In this document: positions 22,662-37,300 of the stretch, one piece after another
Layout: each line of letters starts with the position of its first letter
Position numbering within the stretch: position 1 is the stretch's first letter
Assembly: GCA_905250885.1 (NCBI GenBank)
Contig: CAJNOQ010000177.1
Span: 1-64,000 of the forward strand
Reading direction: 5' to 3'
DNA from: Didymodactylos carnosus
Lineage: Eukaryota; Rotifera; Eurotatoria; Philodinida; Philodinidae
Length of the DNA: 64,000 nt
The notes under the pieces: generated by a model
Database searches by the model: none
Seen by the model: only the letters and a program-made list of their open reading frames with translations
What the model was told of the DNA's origin: nothing
Program-made: the position numbers and the translations under genes

Positions 22662-25319
22662 CTAAGACAAATCTCTTGACGTATCTGGTCCAAATACGAG
22701 TTTTTGTGAGTGTGCTGCCTTTTCTTCATTTTGTTCATTATATACTTTTGTTTCCATATCAATACCCATACCCCATGAATCTATTTTATCATTAATAATT
22801 TCGTATGGTGGTCGTTGATAGCCTTGTGCATTTCTTGCATAAATTTTCAATTCTTTTCCACGTTTTATCGTTAAACCATATGGTATAACATATTGTATAT
22901 CTGGATTACCATCAACACGTCGACGAATTACCCAGTTCGATACATCAACATCTTTGTCAGTAGAAGCATTTTCCAATATAATAAATTTTCCACTTGGAGC
23001 GCATTCTTCTACAAACAGAAAATGATGCGCATAAATAATAGTTAATGAGACAATTAATCACCACTTACTTATTGAAATTGGTCCTTTTTTAATGATTCTA
23101 TTAAACACTCTGCCTAATTCAGAGCCGATTACTTGTAATGGTTCTGGTGTCGGTGGTTCAATGGGTGGTGGTGGTAAACGATTTGTTTCACTCTCTATAA
23201 GCCGTCTATAAACAGCAATCTCTTGTTCTAATGTAACATTACTTGTTTCAATTCTTTCAATTTCTTGTGACAATATTTGTATTCTATTCTGTACTGCCAT
23301 TAAATCTTTATTTACTGCGTCATTTATACCGAACTGTTTTTCTCTATTATACTTTAAATCTTCTTCCATTTTTAAAAATTTATCTTGTAAACCTTTATAT
23401 GTTTCTTTTTCACGTGCCAATATTTTCGATGCATCAGTAATATCATTTTGTGTCATTTTTATTTCTTCTTTTATTTTATTTAAAGCACCCATACGTTCTT
23501 GTAATGGAGCAACATTGTTCATTTCATTGTGTATTTCTTCAATTTTAACTTTGTAACGTTCTTCCATTTGTGCACGTTGAATGTTATGTTGTTCTTGAAA
23601 ATCTTTGCGAATATCGCGAATGGCTTTTTCTAATTCTTGACGATAGAATGATTGAGTATCAATAGCAGTTGTTGGTTTTAATTGATCAAATTCACTAGAA
23701 TGATAAATTTGTTAAATAACATCAGTCAAAATCGAAATAATTCAGAATAATCACGTCCAATTGGATAATTAGTTTTGTAGTATCTTTCATCTATGATTTT
23801 TGAGAGTAGAAAAGAAAGTTTTTGCTCAAAAATAACCCGAAAAAAACATCTAAATTATAAATGAGTTTGTTAGATATTGAAAATGATATCGCTAGAAAAA
23901 TAAAAAAAAGTTATTTAAAAATTTTATTATAGAAAATCTAAGTGAATTTGGGACGTAGTTTGCCGAATAGGGGTGGCACATTACTGTTACTTTTACGAGT
24001 AATCCAAATATTGTAAATATTTCTATTACCAGTAACAGTCATACTTTCCAGTTTTACTGTTGCTGATACAAATTTTATGAACATTCCTATTACCAGCAAC
24101 AGTAAAACTGGAAAGTATGACTGTTACTGGTAATAGAAATATTTACAATATTTGGATTACTCGTAAAAGTAACAGTAATGTACCACCCCTATTGCCGAAA
24201 CTATCATTCTACTCACTTTTATCAATTATCATCTACTGTCTTTCATAGAATTTTAGCGATTCATATTTTTCTGCGAGAAATTATGAGGATAAAAATATCG
24301 GTCAAAGTGTTTAGTTCAATCGAATAGTAATAGAAAAATGTTTCAAAATGTTCATACATATTTTTTACTACTATATCAAGATTTTCATTCGTAGGGATCT
24401 AATAATAGTAGTATTCCTTTTAAATTCTAATTAGTTTACAAACCTTATCAAATGTGAATGTATATCATTTAAAAATGGTATTTCTTCTCGTAATGTTTGA
24501 ACTTGTAAATCTAATCTAATTCGATCCATTGTTGTTTTATATGATTGTTCATTTAAATTTTCAATATCTTGTAATAAATCTTCACGATGTTTTAATAAAT
24601 TTTTTAATTGTTCTTCAACTTGTTTATAAGATTTTTGTAAATTAGTTAATTCTATACACGAATTGTCATATTCAGCTTTTAATGATGCACGTTTAGCTAA
24701 ATAAAATAGATTAAAAAATAAATATATTCTATTTCAACTATAGATAGAATAAAGCTGAAAAAAAACTTTTACCTTCTTGTTTATCATTCCATTGTGTTTC
24801 ATCATTAATTAATTGTCTATAATTATCAATTGTATAATGTGAACGTCTTAAACGTGTTTCCCAATCGGCTTCATCTAACATATTATCATTAACATCATGT
24901 CGTAAACGATCTAGCAATGGTGTATGTATTTGTACAACTTGTTGTGACTGTAGACCCCATGATTTTGTTATTTCATCTAACTGTTTTGTCAATTTTGCAT
25001 TATAATGTTCTAGACTTTTAACAGTAGCTACGTAGCCACTAAAACGTTGATTTAAGTCATTTAATTCATTTTTTTCACGTATATGTCGATCACGTAAGTC
25101 AGCTGTTACTTGTGTATTGGATGTTGCTGAACGTTTCTGTAATATTGATTGTGTCGATGATGTAAAACTTGTTGAATCATTTTGTTGTTGTATACGTGGT
25201 GTAGGTGTTCTACGTATGTCATTCGTAGAAATTATAGAATCATCAGTCAAACGGCGACCAGAATCAATTTGAACAGAACGTGATAAACCACTCGATAAGT
25301 GAGAATCAGATGGCATCAT
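22662..25319 (-). CDS. Intermediate filament protein, lamin-length rod with lamin tail domain, cytoplasmic type
   Basis: Four minus-strand coding exons (25319-24773, 24696-24444, 23694-23069, 23008-22662), in phase throughout, give 590 residues. The head (1-80) is Ser/Thr/Arg-rich. The rod opens with EKNELNDLNQRFSGYVATV (coil 1A consensus, about residue 82) and ends with IAVYRRLIESE (coil 2 end consensus, about 426-437). The rod of about 355 residues has the longer lamin/protostome coil 1B, not the shorter vertebrate cytoplasmic one. The tail holds a lamin tail Ig-fold (VSNWVIRRRVDG ... YVIPYGLTIKRGKELKIYAR ... DSWGMG). There is no basic nuclear localisation cluster after the rod and no C-terminal CaaX box (it ends TSRDLS), so it should be a cytoplasmic filament, not a nuclear lamin. 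Its exon continues upstream to an acceptor at 25386, with no in-frame ATG there, so a non-coding first exon ending at a GTAAGT donor near 25490 is likely. The 747-bp intron carries a hAT-type MITE. Confidence 0.9.
23968..24191. mobile_element. hAT-type MITE with 8-bp target duplication (intron of the filament gene)
   Basis: The element starts TAGGGGTGGCACATTACTG and ends with its complement (CAGTAATGTACCACCCCTA). It is flanked by an 8-base direct repeat, TTGCCGAA, at 23960-23967 and 24192-24199. It is 224 bp and almost fully self-complementary: the arms of about 98 bases are nearly identical and the central spacer is only about 26 bases. An 8-bp duplication with TAGGGGTG-like ends is the signature of hAT elements. 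It has no coding capacity and needs a transposase in trans. High arm identity and an intact duplication suggest it is young. Confidence 0.88.
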
Positions 25320-25385
25320 TTTTGTTGTTGATGGTGGTGGTGGTGGTGGTGGTGTTGATGCTGAAGTTGTATCAAATTGTGATTG

Positions 25386-28300
25386 CTAAAATGAGAAAAG
25401 TTAAAAAAAAAATATTTTATCCTTGATCATAACAAAAACAAGGGTATAAGTGAAGCAGTTTATTTTTGAGAGTTTCGCTTGTTGTACTTTACTTACAAAT
25501 TTCAATTTATATTTTATTATAATCGACAACAAAAGTTTGAAATTATTAACATTTGACAACGATGATGTCTAGTATTCTGACACGCTTCTTATTATATTCA
25601 AATAAAAAAAGGTTTAATAATATCCACATACAAGTTCAAATGAATTCAATTTGACAAGACGCCTTACTAGTTATCGTTAGAACATCTCTCTGTCTGTGTT
25701 CTTACACAAATCATATAAATGTGATTTTTTAATAATAATAGATCTATAATTGATATTTTTTTATATATTTTTATAGATGTGAAAGAAGACCGTAAATACA
25801 TAAAGTAAAGTAGATGAAATTTTAATGAGATTAGAAAATAATCAATTTCTACATATAATGATAAAGATAAAGAATTGAATATAAACATATTTGAATTCTG
25901 ACAACAAGTGGAATTAATATGAGTTCGAACGTGTTGATATTCAACTGATTGCTCACGTTTTTATATAACTTCTTAGGTTGCCTTCAACTTGTAGGTAAAA
26001 GTCTTATATATATATTTTCTTTTTTAATTATTAATATTACTAAAATAAAATGGAATTTAATTCTTCAGTTCATTCATTTTTTTTAATTCTTATGATAAAG
26101 AAATTATATATATATGGAGAATTTTCATCGTTCTAAGATTCTTTCTACAAGACGAAATAAGTTAAATAATAATAATAAAAAAAAAAGAAGAAAAAACGAA
26201 AAAAGTGTATAATGATGATATGTAGATATTTTATATACATGTTTCTCAATTTTAAAAGAAAAATATATTTCAAAAGTTTTTATTGACGGATTTTCTCTAG
26301 TAGAACGTTCATTACAGGTGATCTTCTAGAAAAACAGAATTCGTACACAAATGTATTTTTGGCAAACTTCAAAATGAATAATAGTTTTGAGAATTGACTT
26401 CCTTTAGGGAAAAAATGCAATATAATCTGAACATATTGATTACACAGATGGAATACAGTTAGATGGTACATAGTCGAAATATTCATATTTCAATCAAAAT
26501 GTCACTGTTTTTTTTGTTTTAGGACATTCCAAATATTAATCTTAAAAATTGGCAGTTAAATAAACACATAAAGATGTATTTTAAAAGTATTATCTTCTTC
26601 ACATTCTCAATCAGTAAAAGGATTTTCTACTGAAAACGAGAGAAATCTATCTAACATCATCAAGAAGAAAATGTAAATTGATCTTATTTATTGAATATCA
26701 ATATGTATTCCATCACGACAAAAATAAAGAATCAGAAGAAGAAGGAGGATAGAGTAAGAAAATCGATCAGCTGTAAACTCTATATAAAAATTCTCTTCAT
26801 TACGGTAAAAACAAATAGAAGAGAGAAAATAATATATTTGCTTTTATTCCATCATTCGTTCAATTACATCTTTAATTGAAGAAGAAAAAACGAAAAAGAT
26901 GTTTTAAAATTTATTCTAACAGGCAAATGGTGATCTGTAATATTAATTGTTGTGTTGTTCATCTGCCTTGTTTTCACATATCTATCAACAGTTATTATTA
27001 TTGCGAAAAGAATTACATACTGTTGTATTTATATTGTTAAACATAAAAAGAAAAAATAAACATTATACTTTGCCCTGGAGTACAGGTGTTGTTGGATTAT
27101 ATATATTTATAATAATAACAACAACTACCATTATTACTACAAATTACAATGAATAGTTAAATTAAACCTTTGGGTTAATTTGATCAACATACATATACAC
27201 TGTATGTATAGATAAACTTTAGATAGTAAAGAAATTTTTTTTCTTTTTTTTTATCCAGAACTGATGGCATTTCTGAATATAACCATACGGAAATAATATT
27301 ACAAATATTTATAATCGTAGAGTCAATTGATTATATAATTAATCTAATAATATCAAGTTTAAAGCATGTTCACATTTTGTTATGATTTCTTACAAACTAT
27401 GTATAATATGTCTGTATATATATACATATAATCATTAATATACAGTAAACCGTTCACAAACTATCTAACTTATCAACATGTTTTCTTACATTAAATATTT
27501 CTAAATTAGAATGTTCAAAAAGAAATAAAAACAAAAAATTATTTTGCTGATATCATGATTTATTTATAATAGATTTGTTTTTTCTTTTGATAATAATAAT
27601 TTATACAATTTCGTAATCTACATACCAGATTGATATAAAAAGTTAATCAAGAAGACAATTATATTGAATAAAAGAGACTAATTTTTTATTTTTTTGTCAT
27701 GTATAAAAAAAATAGAAAGTAACAACTACATTCGGAAAAACAGCGAAAAAAAACGTTTGTTCTTTCTTCTACTGTGATATATCGATAAAAAAGGACTCCA
27801 AAAATAATTTCTAATGTAATAATTTTATTAACAGAGAAGCAAAAAGAAAAAAGAAAAACCGTTTTTGAAGGTCTATAATGAAATCTAATGATAGATAGAA
27901 AAGATCTTTTTCTTTTATTTAGAACGTGTCTCAGTCGTTATTGAGCTTTATTGGGATTATAAGTAGTATTTTAATTTCTTTTTTTTCTTCTTCTTCTTCT
28001 TCTATCCATAAGCTCATATACATACACGCACTACTCATACATTTCTATCTAGACTATTGATATAATAGACCGGTTTTAAGAAGCAAAAAAACAATAAAAA
28101 TGAAAAATGAAACCATCATGGTTCTGTTCGATTGACCTTAAAATTAAGTATTACTGTCCTACAACTGTTTAAAAACTCAACACAAGGTTATAGTCTAAGA
28201 ACACTTTCAACATACTCCTATAATATCGATTCTCGTATGTTAAAGTAGAATAAAGAGATTATTCTCTAATATAATGATTCTCTCAAATTCTTGAGAAAAT

Positions 28301-31300
28301 TATAGTTAATTTATTTTTCATTATCACATTCTCTTTTTCATAATATTTTATTGATTTTAGAAATATTAGAATAACAAGGACAAATACGTTTTTGTTATAT
28401 TATTTACAAAATTAATCCATTGCAAATATTTTATAAAAAAAATTATCGTCATCATTTGGAAAAATTAGAGTCATCCATAATAGTCTTAGATACAAATACC
28501 GATTGTTGAATGAAACCTTCTAATAGATATCTTATTCATTGTTTTTTGTGTGTCAAAAAACATTAAATAAAAGTGAATATTTAAAAAGAATGAAAACTAA
28601 AATGAAATGTATGTGTGTGATGCAATGTATCAGATAGTGATTGCGATTATAATCGAAGTCAACATATCACTAAAAATTTTGGCAACAGACGGATGACAGT
28701 TCAAGAAATAAAAAACAAAAATTACTGATTTTTATTTGAATTGTTTAACCGACGCATATAAAGTATGTTATTTATAGAATCTTGTCAGAAATAGGCTTTT
28801 TTTCTTCTCTTAACACATGGTCAAGTATTAAGAAATATCTTTTAAATCAATTAGTGTACAGTAAACAAGAGAAGAGGAGGCAAAATGTAAAAATCATTTC
28901 CGTCTACATGAACTTACTATAAGATGATGTTGTCGTCATATTTATACTTTTATACTCGCGCTTTTATCAAGTCTTATTCTTACGACGTCTTTATCTCAAA
29001 AATGATAGATAAATGGATAAATAGATAGACTTTTTCCTGTATATATGTACAAACAAAGTAAAACAATGAATAAATTCTCTATTTTTCTTTCATTGTAATG
29101 AATATATATATATATAAACAGCATCGATATCCGTTGATAAACAACAAATTGAAGCAAGAGTAGAAAGAGATCATTATAATGATTATAAATAATAAAAAGG
29201 ACAAGTGTGCTAATGAGAGGAAGCACCTGCTTATATGAGTTACAAGCACAATAATGTACACTTTTCATTCTTCTCTTCTCTGTTCAGTAGTCAATAACAA
29301 TATAATATTAGCTCAATTTGAATTGTTGACGTTTTTAAACTGATCGTACCATTTATTTTATTTTCTCTCTAACAAATAGAAAAAAAAATAATAAATCTTG
29401 AATAAACGGAGATAAAAAGACATTTTGAGAATATAGATATCAAAACACGAGCATAAATAATAAGAACAACAGCTGAAATCCTATTTAAATTTATACAATT
29501 TATGAATTGATGTTTTTTTTTAAGACGTATCCATATGTTTATGTATTACATGAGGAAGAAAATAATTAATATTGCCATTAACAGTATGACTATTATCATC
29601 AGACAACTTGTATCTATTTGCAAAATGTCTAAAGAGACCCATTTACGCTTAAAATATTCCCTAACAAACCGTTGTTTTAGAAGGAGAAATAGAAATTCCT
29701 ATACAATATGCTGATACATGAAATTGCCTTAGGTCATACCACTCAGATTATTTGACAAATACTATTCTTCGATTAGAATCATTATAAAAACATTTTCTTT
29801 TTTTAACGGATATAGTCTCAAATCTCGGATAAATGTAGCAGTAACCATTGAAAAATGTCAGATTGCAAACAACTATTCAAACTTGTTTAAGAAAACTATC
29901 GTTTGATTGACGTCTGAAATTTTTCAATGGATAGAGGACATTTAATTAAAACGAATTAGTAGTAAAATTATGAATAATTTTGATTGAATTGACAACTGAT
30001 CCTCACGTCTCATGCATATTATCATTCTTTCTTTAGTGTAACAAAAGTTATTCGATAATAGTATGAATGTCACTGACTTTTTCTATTTCTGTCTATCAAT
30101 ATTATCTCCATCAGAAACGATTAAATCAGCTTCTGACAAAATTCAATATTAAATCTGTCATGAATCTTACCTAAATTTAATAAAAATAAAACTTGAAAAA
30201 TACTGATGTTCTATATTATTTTTTCGATTTTTTTTTCTTATTATTATTATTAAATTAATCAATACTTCACAAAATTATGCTTGTAAATAGTTTTTTTTTT
30301 TAAATAATAAGTAAAAGAGATAAAGAGGGAAAAAAGAGTGAGACATTTTTTTTCTTATTGAAAAAAACAATTGTCTGTAAAATCACATCGTTTTGTTGTC
30401 TCACTATTACGACTTTGTTCTTCTTTTACAGAAAGAAAATATAAATATTTTTTCTCAAGGAAAGTAGTGCGAAAAGGACGAGTATCGAACTATGTAACAT
30501 AATTTATAATTGAACGACAACTATTTGACTTAGCGTTAGCATTAGTTCTCGACTACTGTTTTTTGAAGGATTATCTTCTATATGGCAATAAAGAGAGAGA
30601 GAGATAAGATCACGGGCTACATAGACATATCGTGTTAACAATGTAATATGAGTTCATATCCCCGCCTCTCATTAAAAATTATCTCTCTTAAAACAAATTT
30701 TAAGGTTAAATTAATTTAACACAATCACCCTAGCCAATCAAACTAAGATGATATTCGTGTATATAAAATGTTACATATTGATCAATAGTAGAATAATTTA
30801 TATAATTTTAAATAAATGCACACTTTATTTTTATTAATTTAAATCAGATTTATAATTTTTGTCAAAATAATGGATACTATTAGTAGCCTTAGAAGTAAAT
30901 TTCCGATATAATTTAATATTTTGAATGATGGATAATTTAGAAACGGTTTATGTAAGATATTTGAGCAATAAATAGATCTAGATGTTGAAGACTACTCTCA
31001 AAACTGCAATTGCAAATAGTGATACTAGCCGACTTGAATATGAGCAGCGTTAGTAAAAAGAAAATTTGATCGGTGGTGATGATAGGAAGTCAGTTTGCAA
31101 AACAAAAGCAAAATATGTGAGTATCCAGAAAGTGTTATTAGCCAAGATCGTCATCGTCATGATAATAACAATTGATGACGAAGAAAAAAAAATGCAAAAG
31201 AAAAACACAAATTCTCTTATCAGATTGAGGTAAGTAAATAAAACAAGTTACAACTACGAGAGACAGAACCCTTGTTTCATCACCATCATATTCATATTTC

Positions 31301-34300
31301 TCCCAAACAACGATCTTTTTGTTAGTGAATGAATTAGTATAAACAGAAGTGATGAGTTTGACCATGAACCTGATTAGTTACTTGCTGTTTTCTTTAGGTC
31401 AATCTAGCAAGTTTATCTACACTATTATTCGTCAAGTAATATTCTCATGGATGATGAAGCAATAGTATTTTTTCTCAATATTTTTTTGTTTTAAAATTTT
31501 AGTCTAAAATAGTCATCAACAATCGATCTACTTCTTACACAAATATCTTTATACATCGTTTTAAAATTATACATCCTCAAGTCATTCATAATATTAAAAT
31601 TCATCTCGAATTAATGAATGAAATATAGTATCTATAATAATCTCTTGACTTTTTTTACCAAAATCTTGGCTACGACAAGTCTCTTGTCAGCTATCAATAA
31701 ATTTAATCAAGAAAAAGATTCATATGACCTATAAGTTACAAATGATACGTTAGCTATTTGTATACATACATTTTTTTAAAGTGTGTTGACAATGATGTGG
31801 TAATTGTGAGAAGAAGAACGTTCTACCGCAAATATATTTTATGAAAAATGTCGATTGTTAACAATGTTGTTTATTTTCTAGTAAAAAAATTTTTTTCAAG
31901 GTTTTGAGAGAGAGAGAGAGAAAGAGATATCAGTATTTTTTTCCCATATTTACTCTTCTTTTCACGTATATAGTTAGCGCATCACAAATTATCTTTTTTT
32001 TCTCTTCTGTTCCCAAATAAGAGAATATACACACAAAAAATGAGTTTGTTCACGTACATTCAACTTTTTTCGTTTCTAAATGAATGAAAAAAAAAAAAAT
32101 GTCAATAACATAAAATATAAAAAATTGATCTTTGCTTTTGGATTTGAAAGTGTTGGAAAAACCAATCACTTGTTTGACACATTTCAAAATAGAGAAAAAA
32201 GGTGACAGTTTAAACCGCGATGTTTGATCAGATGCAAAAACGTTTTAACTTCCATAATATCACGAAATATCTTCACTGTATTTTTTTCTATAAATTTATT
32301 ATTATTTTTTCTTTTTGTGGTTTTGACTTTCACATATCGATTCTGGTTAACTTTTTTCTTTTTTTTTTTTTCTTTTTTTTTTCCTATATATATATGTGTG
32401 TGTGTGTGTATATTACGGAAGATGTATTGGTGAAATACATTGGGGATGAATTTTCATTTTTTCCATATAAACTATAGAGAAAAATGAAAAAAAACAACAA
32501 CCTAATAAATAATCTAATTGTAATTTGATATAGAAACAAAAACAAATTTTTTGAACATTGTTGATTAAAAATAATTAAGAACGTTTTATTTTGAAATTAG
32601 GTAGTTTAAGTTTAAAGAATAGGAGATATTATAGAAGATGAGTAAGCTAGTTCAAATTTAACTGTGAATCTTAAATAAAAAAACTCTCTATTTCATCTAC
32701 AACTCTGTATCCCCCTAAGAAATTAACATTGAAATATTTCTATAGTGTAAGTGTTTGATTAAACTCCTCACTCATATGCTTATTTTATATTAATGTTAAA
32801 AATTAAATGTGTACACCTGCACGGCGTGTGAAAATTGATTATTTAAAGAGAAAACAAAAAAAAAGACGAAGAGAAACGAAACAAAAAAATTTATTAATCA
32901 TATGTATACAAAGACATATTCCAAAGTTTAAGAAAATAAAATGTCCTTGATGTAGGATTATTCTCAAGTAAAAAGAGATGGACTAACTTCTGTAAAGAAT
33001 AAAAAAAAAAAAAATGACATGAAATTTTTCATATTTGGTACATAAATAAGAAAAATTCAATAGATATTTGTGACATATAATCTCAACCGTATCATGAACA
33101 ACTATTGACAATATGTCAACAAAAATTAAAACAAGTTCATTTTTCATCTTAGAATAGACATAAAACTTTAACTGACGACATATGTTATTTAACATATTCT
33201 AGAAATAAACATATTTTCTATGACATAAATTAACAAGATGAAAGTGTATTGTTATATTTTTATCAATAGATCAACTGGAATATAAAAAAAAAATAAGAAA
33301 CTTTATTTCGCTATTCATTCACTAACTATTATCCAGCAACAAAAACAAAAACAAAAACAAAAAAAAAAGAATGAAGAAAAACACATTTGTCATATATTTT
33401 AAAGCAAGCATCATGTTTTAGTATAATTTAGTAACTTGTTTAAATTTAAAAATATTTGTTAGACATATAGCTTATCTCTTACTTTTCTTTTGAATGTAGA
33501 TTTTTTTTCATCACTATTATTCGATTTTCCGTTATGTACCTAAAACGGACACTATCTATGTTTAGAAATAATTTGTAGTAAACATTTAAGATGATATATT
33601 ATATTAATGAGTAGATAAATTTATATTTTTACGTACCAAAATCGTTGAATTTAATTCGATTTTCATTTCTCCTTCTAATATATATTTTTATTTAACATTA
33701 ACTATTGTTATTTTGCTATATAATATGGGTCGTACGTAACAACTAGATTTACAGCATACCGGATGTTAGATGAAGAAAATGTCGTTTTAGAAAACTGGAG
33801 AAAAAAATAATGTAAATTGCATGTATCATTATCCTTCGTTATAATAGATGATTTATAACGAATAAAGAAAGAAAGAAAAAAATAGTACGGATGATATGTG
33901 TTCAAAGAAAAAATCTTTTTTTTTAAATAAAAACTATTTATCTTTTAGTTTATCAATATTCCGCCTATTTTATAATGAACAACAAACTGATTTTTTCATC
34001 TATACAGGTTTTTTTCTCCTCTCTCTCTCCATATATAGTATATATATATATATATATATTAATCATGACTGGATGTTATTATTATTATTATCATCATTCT
34101 CATCACTGATCATTATTCTAACCTTCATTATGTTTCGGGCATACCGAATATATAGTGAAAAAACCGTGTATACCACACCACACCACTATTCTCGTATCTT
34201 CTTCTTGTCTTTCTGCTGTCTTTTTTTTTTATTTTTATTTTATACACAATGAACACTGAGAGTAATAGTACAGTAATTTTATTTAGAAAATATGAACAAT

Positions 34301-37300
34301 GTCGTTGAAACATCTATCTCTTTTATCGTAATAATCAAATGATAAAAAAAAAAAATGTCAAATAACGAGAGTGAAATAAGAAAGTATATTTATATATATA
34401 TATATTGGATTTTCTCATTTTTCTTTTCTTCTCTCGACATTAAAACTCATCAAAAATAAATGTGAACATATTTATCAAGTCAATCAAGTTGACGTTATGT
34501 CTGGTTCAATTATTATTGAAAAGAATTTGTTATACGCCATATTCAATTAGAAAACAAAAAATCTAAAATATCAATTAAATGAAATAAATATAAGAAATAA
34601 TGATACTCAAATGTTCTCATATAAAAAAAATAAAATATCAAATTCAAATCTCATATGATATGATGTCTTTTAATTTATTTAAGATCATTCTAAAATATAA
34701 AATATGCATTACGTATAGTAAAGTAGAGAAAATTATATTCAAATTCAGTTCAATTCGAGGCTTCTGAATTAAGACCACTTTGTTGATAAAATGTTTTAGT
34801 TAACATCAAACAAATATCAGAGAATGGGAAGTAGAGAATGAGAGTATGCGCAAAAAAGTGATCTCAATTCGGAAAGAGCCGTTCAATTCTATATTTAAAA
34901 TTATTGTAATTGGATAGTTTTTAAATCATTTATTCTATATCTTTAGAATGTGACGCCATGATACTTTACTGTAGCGTATTCTATATTGTTATCACATAAA
35001 GTCTTAGATGTCGCTTTCCATTATAATAATAATAATATAAATACATGATTTATTTAGAGATTTTATATTTAAAATCTTGTGTTTTAGTGGATGTTATATC
35101 TACTCAATTTCAAATAATTTAATTGCTCCTTTAATTATACAATATCTAGGCATCATAATTTAATTATTTTTTTATAATATTGGCTTCCGGGTTTTTGAGT
35201 CCATTAAGTCACATTTCCCTCAATTATATAATCTAGGATCAAAGACGAATATATTGATGAACATATATGGTCTATTTGATTTTGTGAAAAAAAAGTGAAT
35301 TATAAGATTCTGATCAAAAAAGTGTGTATATTACGTGAAAAACTGTACACATCCGTAATATTTCTTTTTTCCATATATCATCACAATATCCATATTTATC
35401 TTTCTCTTTTTCTCTTCTTATGACACAATTGTCCATTTTATATTGTTAAATATCTTTGTTCAAGGGCAATAATCGCTATATGATGAAACATATGGAGTGG
35501 GGTGGTGAGAGAGAGAGAGAGAGAAGAAGAAGAAGAAAAATTAAATTAATGAACATCTTCCAACCATACGTGCGATTGTGTCAGTCATGTTTGAAAAAAA
35601 AACACCAAGAAACCTTGACAATACATTTCAAATAAATGATATTAGTTTTACATGTACAATATAAAGCCCATATTGAGAGCGCATGATTTCTATCAGATGA
35701 TTTCTATCTAATTGTATTCATAGAATATAATTAGATTAACTTTTAGACAGGTGATCCGATACCTTTCTAAGAGAGACAGCAGCTCTGAAATACTATTCTA
35801 ATGGGAATTTTCAAAAATAATCTTTTATCATGAGGAAAACTCTTAGCATTCGTATTTATCCCTATTTTATATCAAACATTGCGATAAGTGATTTTCTACA
35901 TTTCTGACACATTTCAACGAATTTGTCGTAATTTTAGCTGTCGGAAATTTATCGTGCGTACACACCACATACACGTATATACAGATGATACTGTTACAAA
36001 TCAAATGAGCTTAAAAAGATATTGACTATTTAAAGCTGTTATAATAGTGATATTGCGAATCTCACATTGTCTCAAATCATTTTTTTTATAGCAAGAGAAG
36101 AGAAAATAAGGCAAACATTTTTAATATTCTCTATTTTATTAATTATTCAAATTATGTATGTACATGTTCGTGACTATTATGATAGTAGTAGTGGTCACTG
36201 TCAAGAATGTAGGTCAAATCACATACACACACTTGTATTTTATTGACAAAACAAAAATGTTAGTTCTTTTTTCGTCTTCCATTTATGTAATAATAGAAGT
36301 AATAACATGCAAGTGATATACTTTTCATAATAAAATACAAATTTCATTTAAAACAAATGTATCTTATTGTATGTGAAAGAGAGAATGATTGTATAATAAA
36401 AAAATATAAACGAGATCTGAAGAAATATAATCTTCATTATGAGTTTTTGTTGATTTAACCTGAGGTGAACATTCTGTAATAACTAATTAAACTTTAACAT
36501 GATGCCAATTTATCAAAACCAGACAAAACAAAGACAGAAGTATTCAAATATTTTATAATTTTCATTTATTTTTGATATTATTATCAACCAGTTGATTAAT
36601 TAAATAGACTATTGCCAATATGTCAACTCAAAAGAAGTTTTATAATGTACAAACAAGTAAAAATATTCGTAAAAGTGAAAAAGACACTTCATTTCTTCTT
36701 TCTTTTTTTACTAAATAAAGACGACAAAAGAGTGCTTGATGAAAAGTTATGAGAGTAGCTTAATATTCAGTGTTTCTAAGAAAGATCATGTTTCTCTATC
36801 AAAATTTATTCATGAACAACAATGGATTGAATAAAAGAGAATTATAAATTCGATTTAAATTGTGTCAATCATAAATTAATTAACAAATACAAGAGACAAC
36901 CTCTCCGCCTCTCATTTAGAATAAAATCTTGCTAAGCGAATATCATAATGGGCCTATTGTATTAACAAATTTCACAATTTATTACATCAAACATCTAAGA
37001 ACATCATCTCTTCTAAATGTGCATCAAAAAGTAACAGAAAAAAAAGATTATTTTATCACGGTGATATTCGATCAAACTAAGGTATCAGACAAACATCATG
37101 TGTCTAATTCTCTTTTTTAACAGATTAGCATGAAATATCTAAGAGAAACCACTAAATTTGATTATTTGTGTTGTATTCTCCATTCTAAATTCATTCTCTG
37201 TTTCTTGAAAAATGAAAAATCTCAAATAGTGCTATCTCTTGATTATAGAGTGTTCCTGTATGCTTGCTCTCTCTCTTCTATTGCATTGTTACCCTGTTGA

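Noticed and set aside
25320-25385. In-frame proline-rich extension upstream of the filament start codon
   Set aside because: The frame is open to an acceptor but contains no ATG, so I treat it as 5' untranslated; it would be coding only if an upstream coding exon in phase 0 exists.
30570-30680. tRNA-like segment with GAGTTCATATCC
   Set aside because: The B-box match is poor, no A box is found at the right distance, and no cloverleaf can be drawn.
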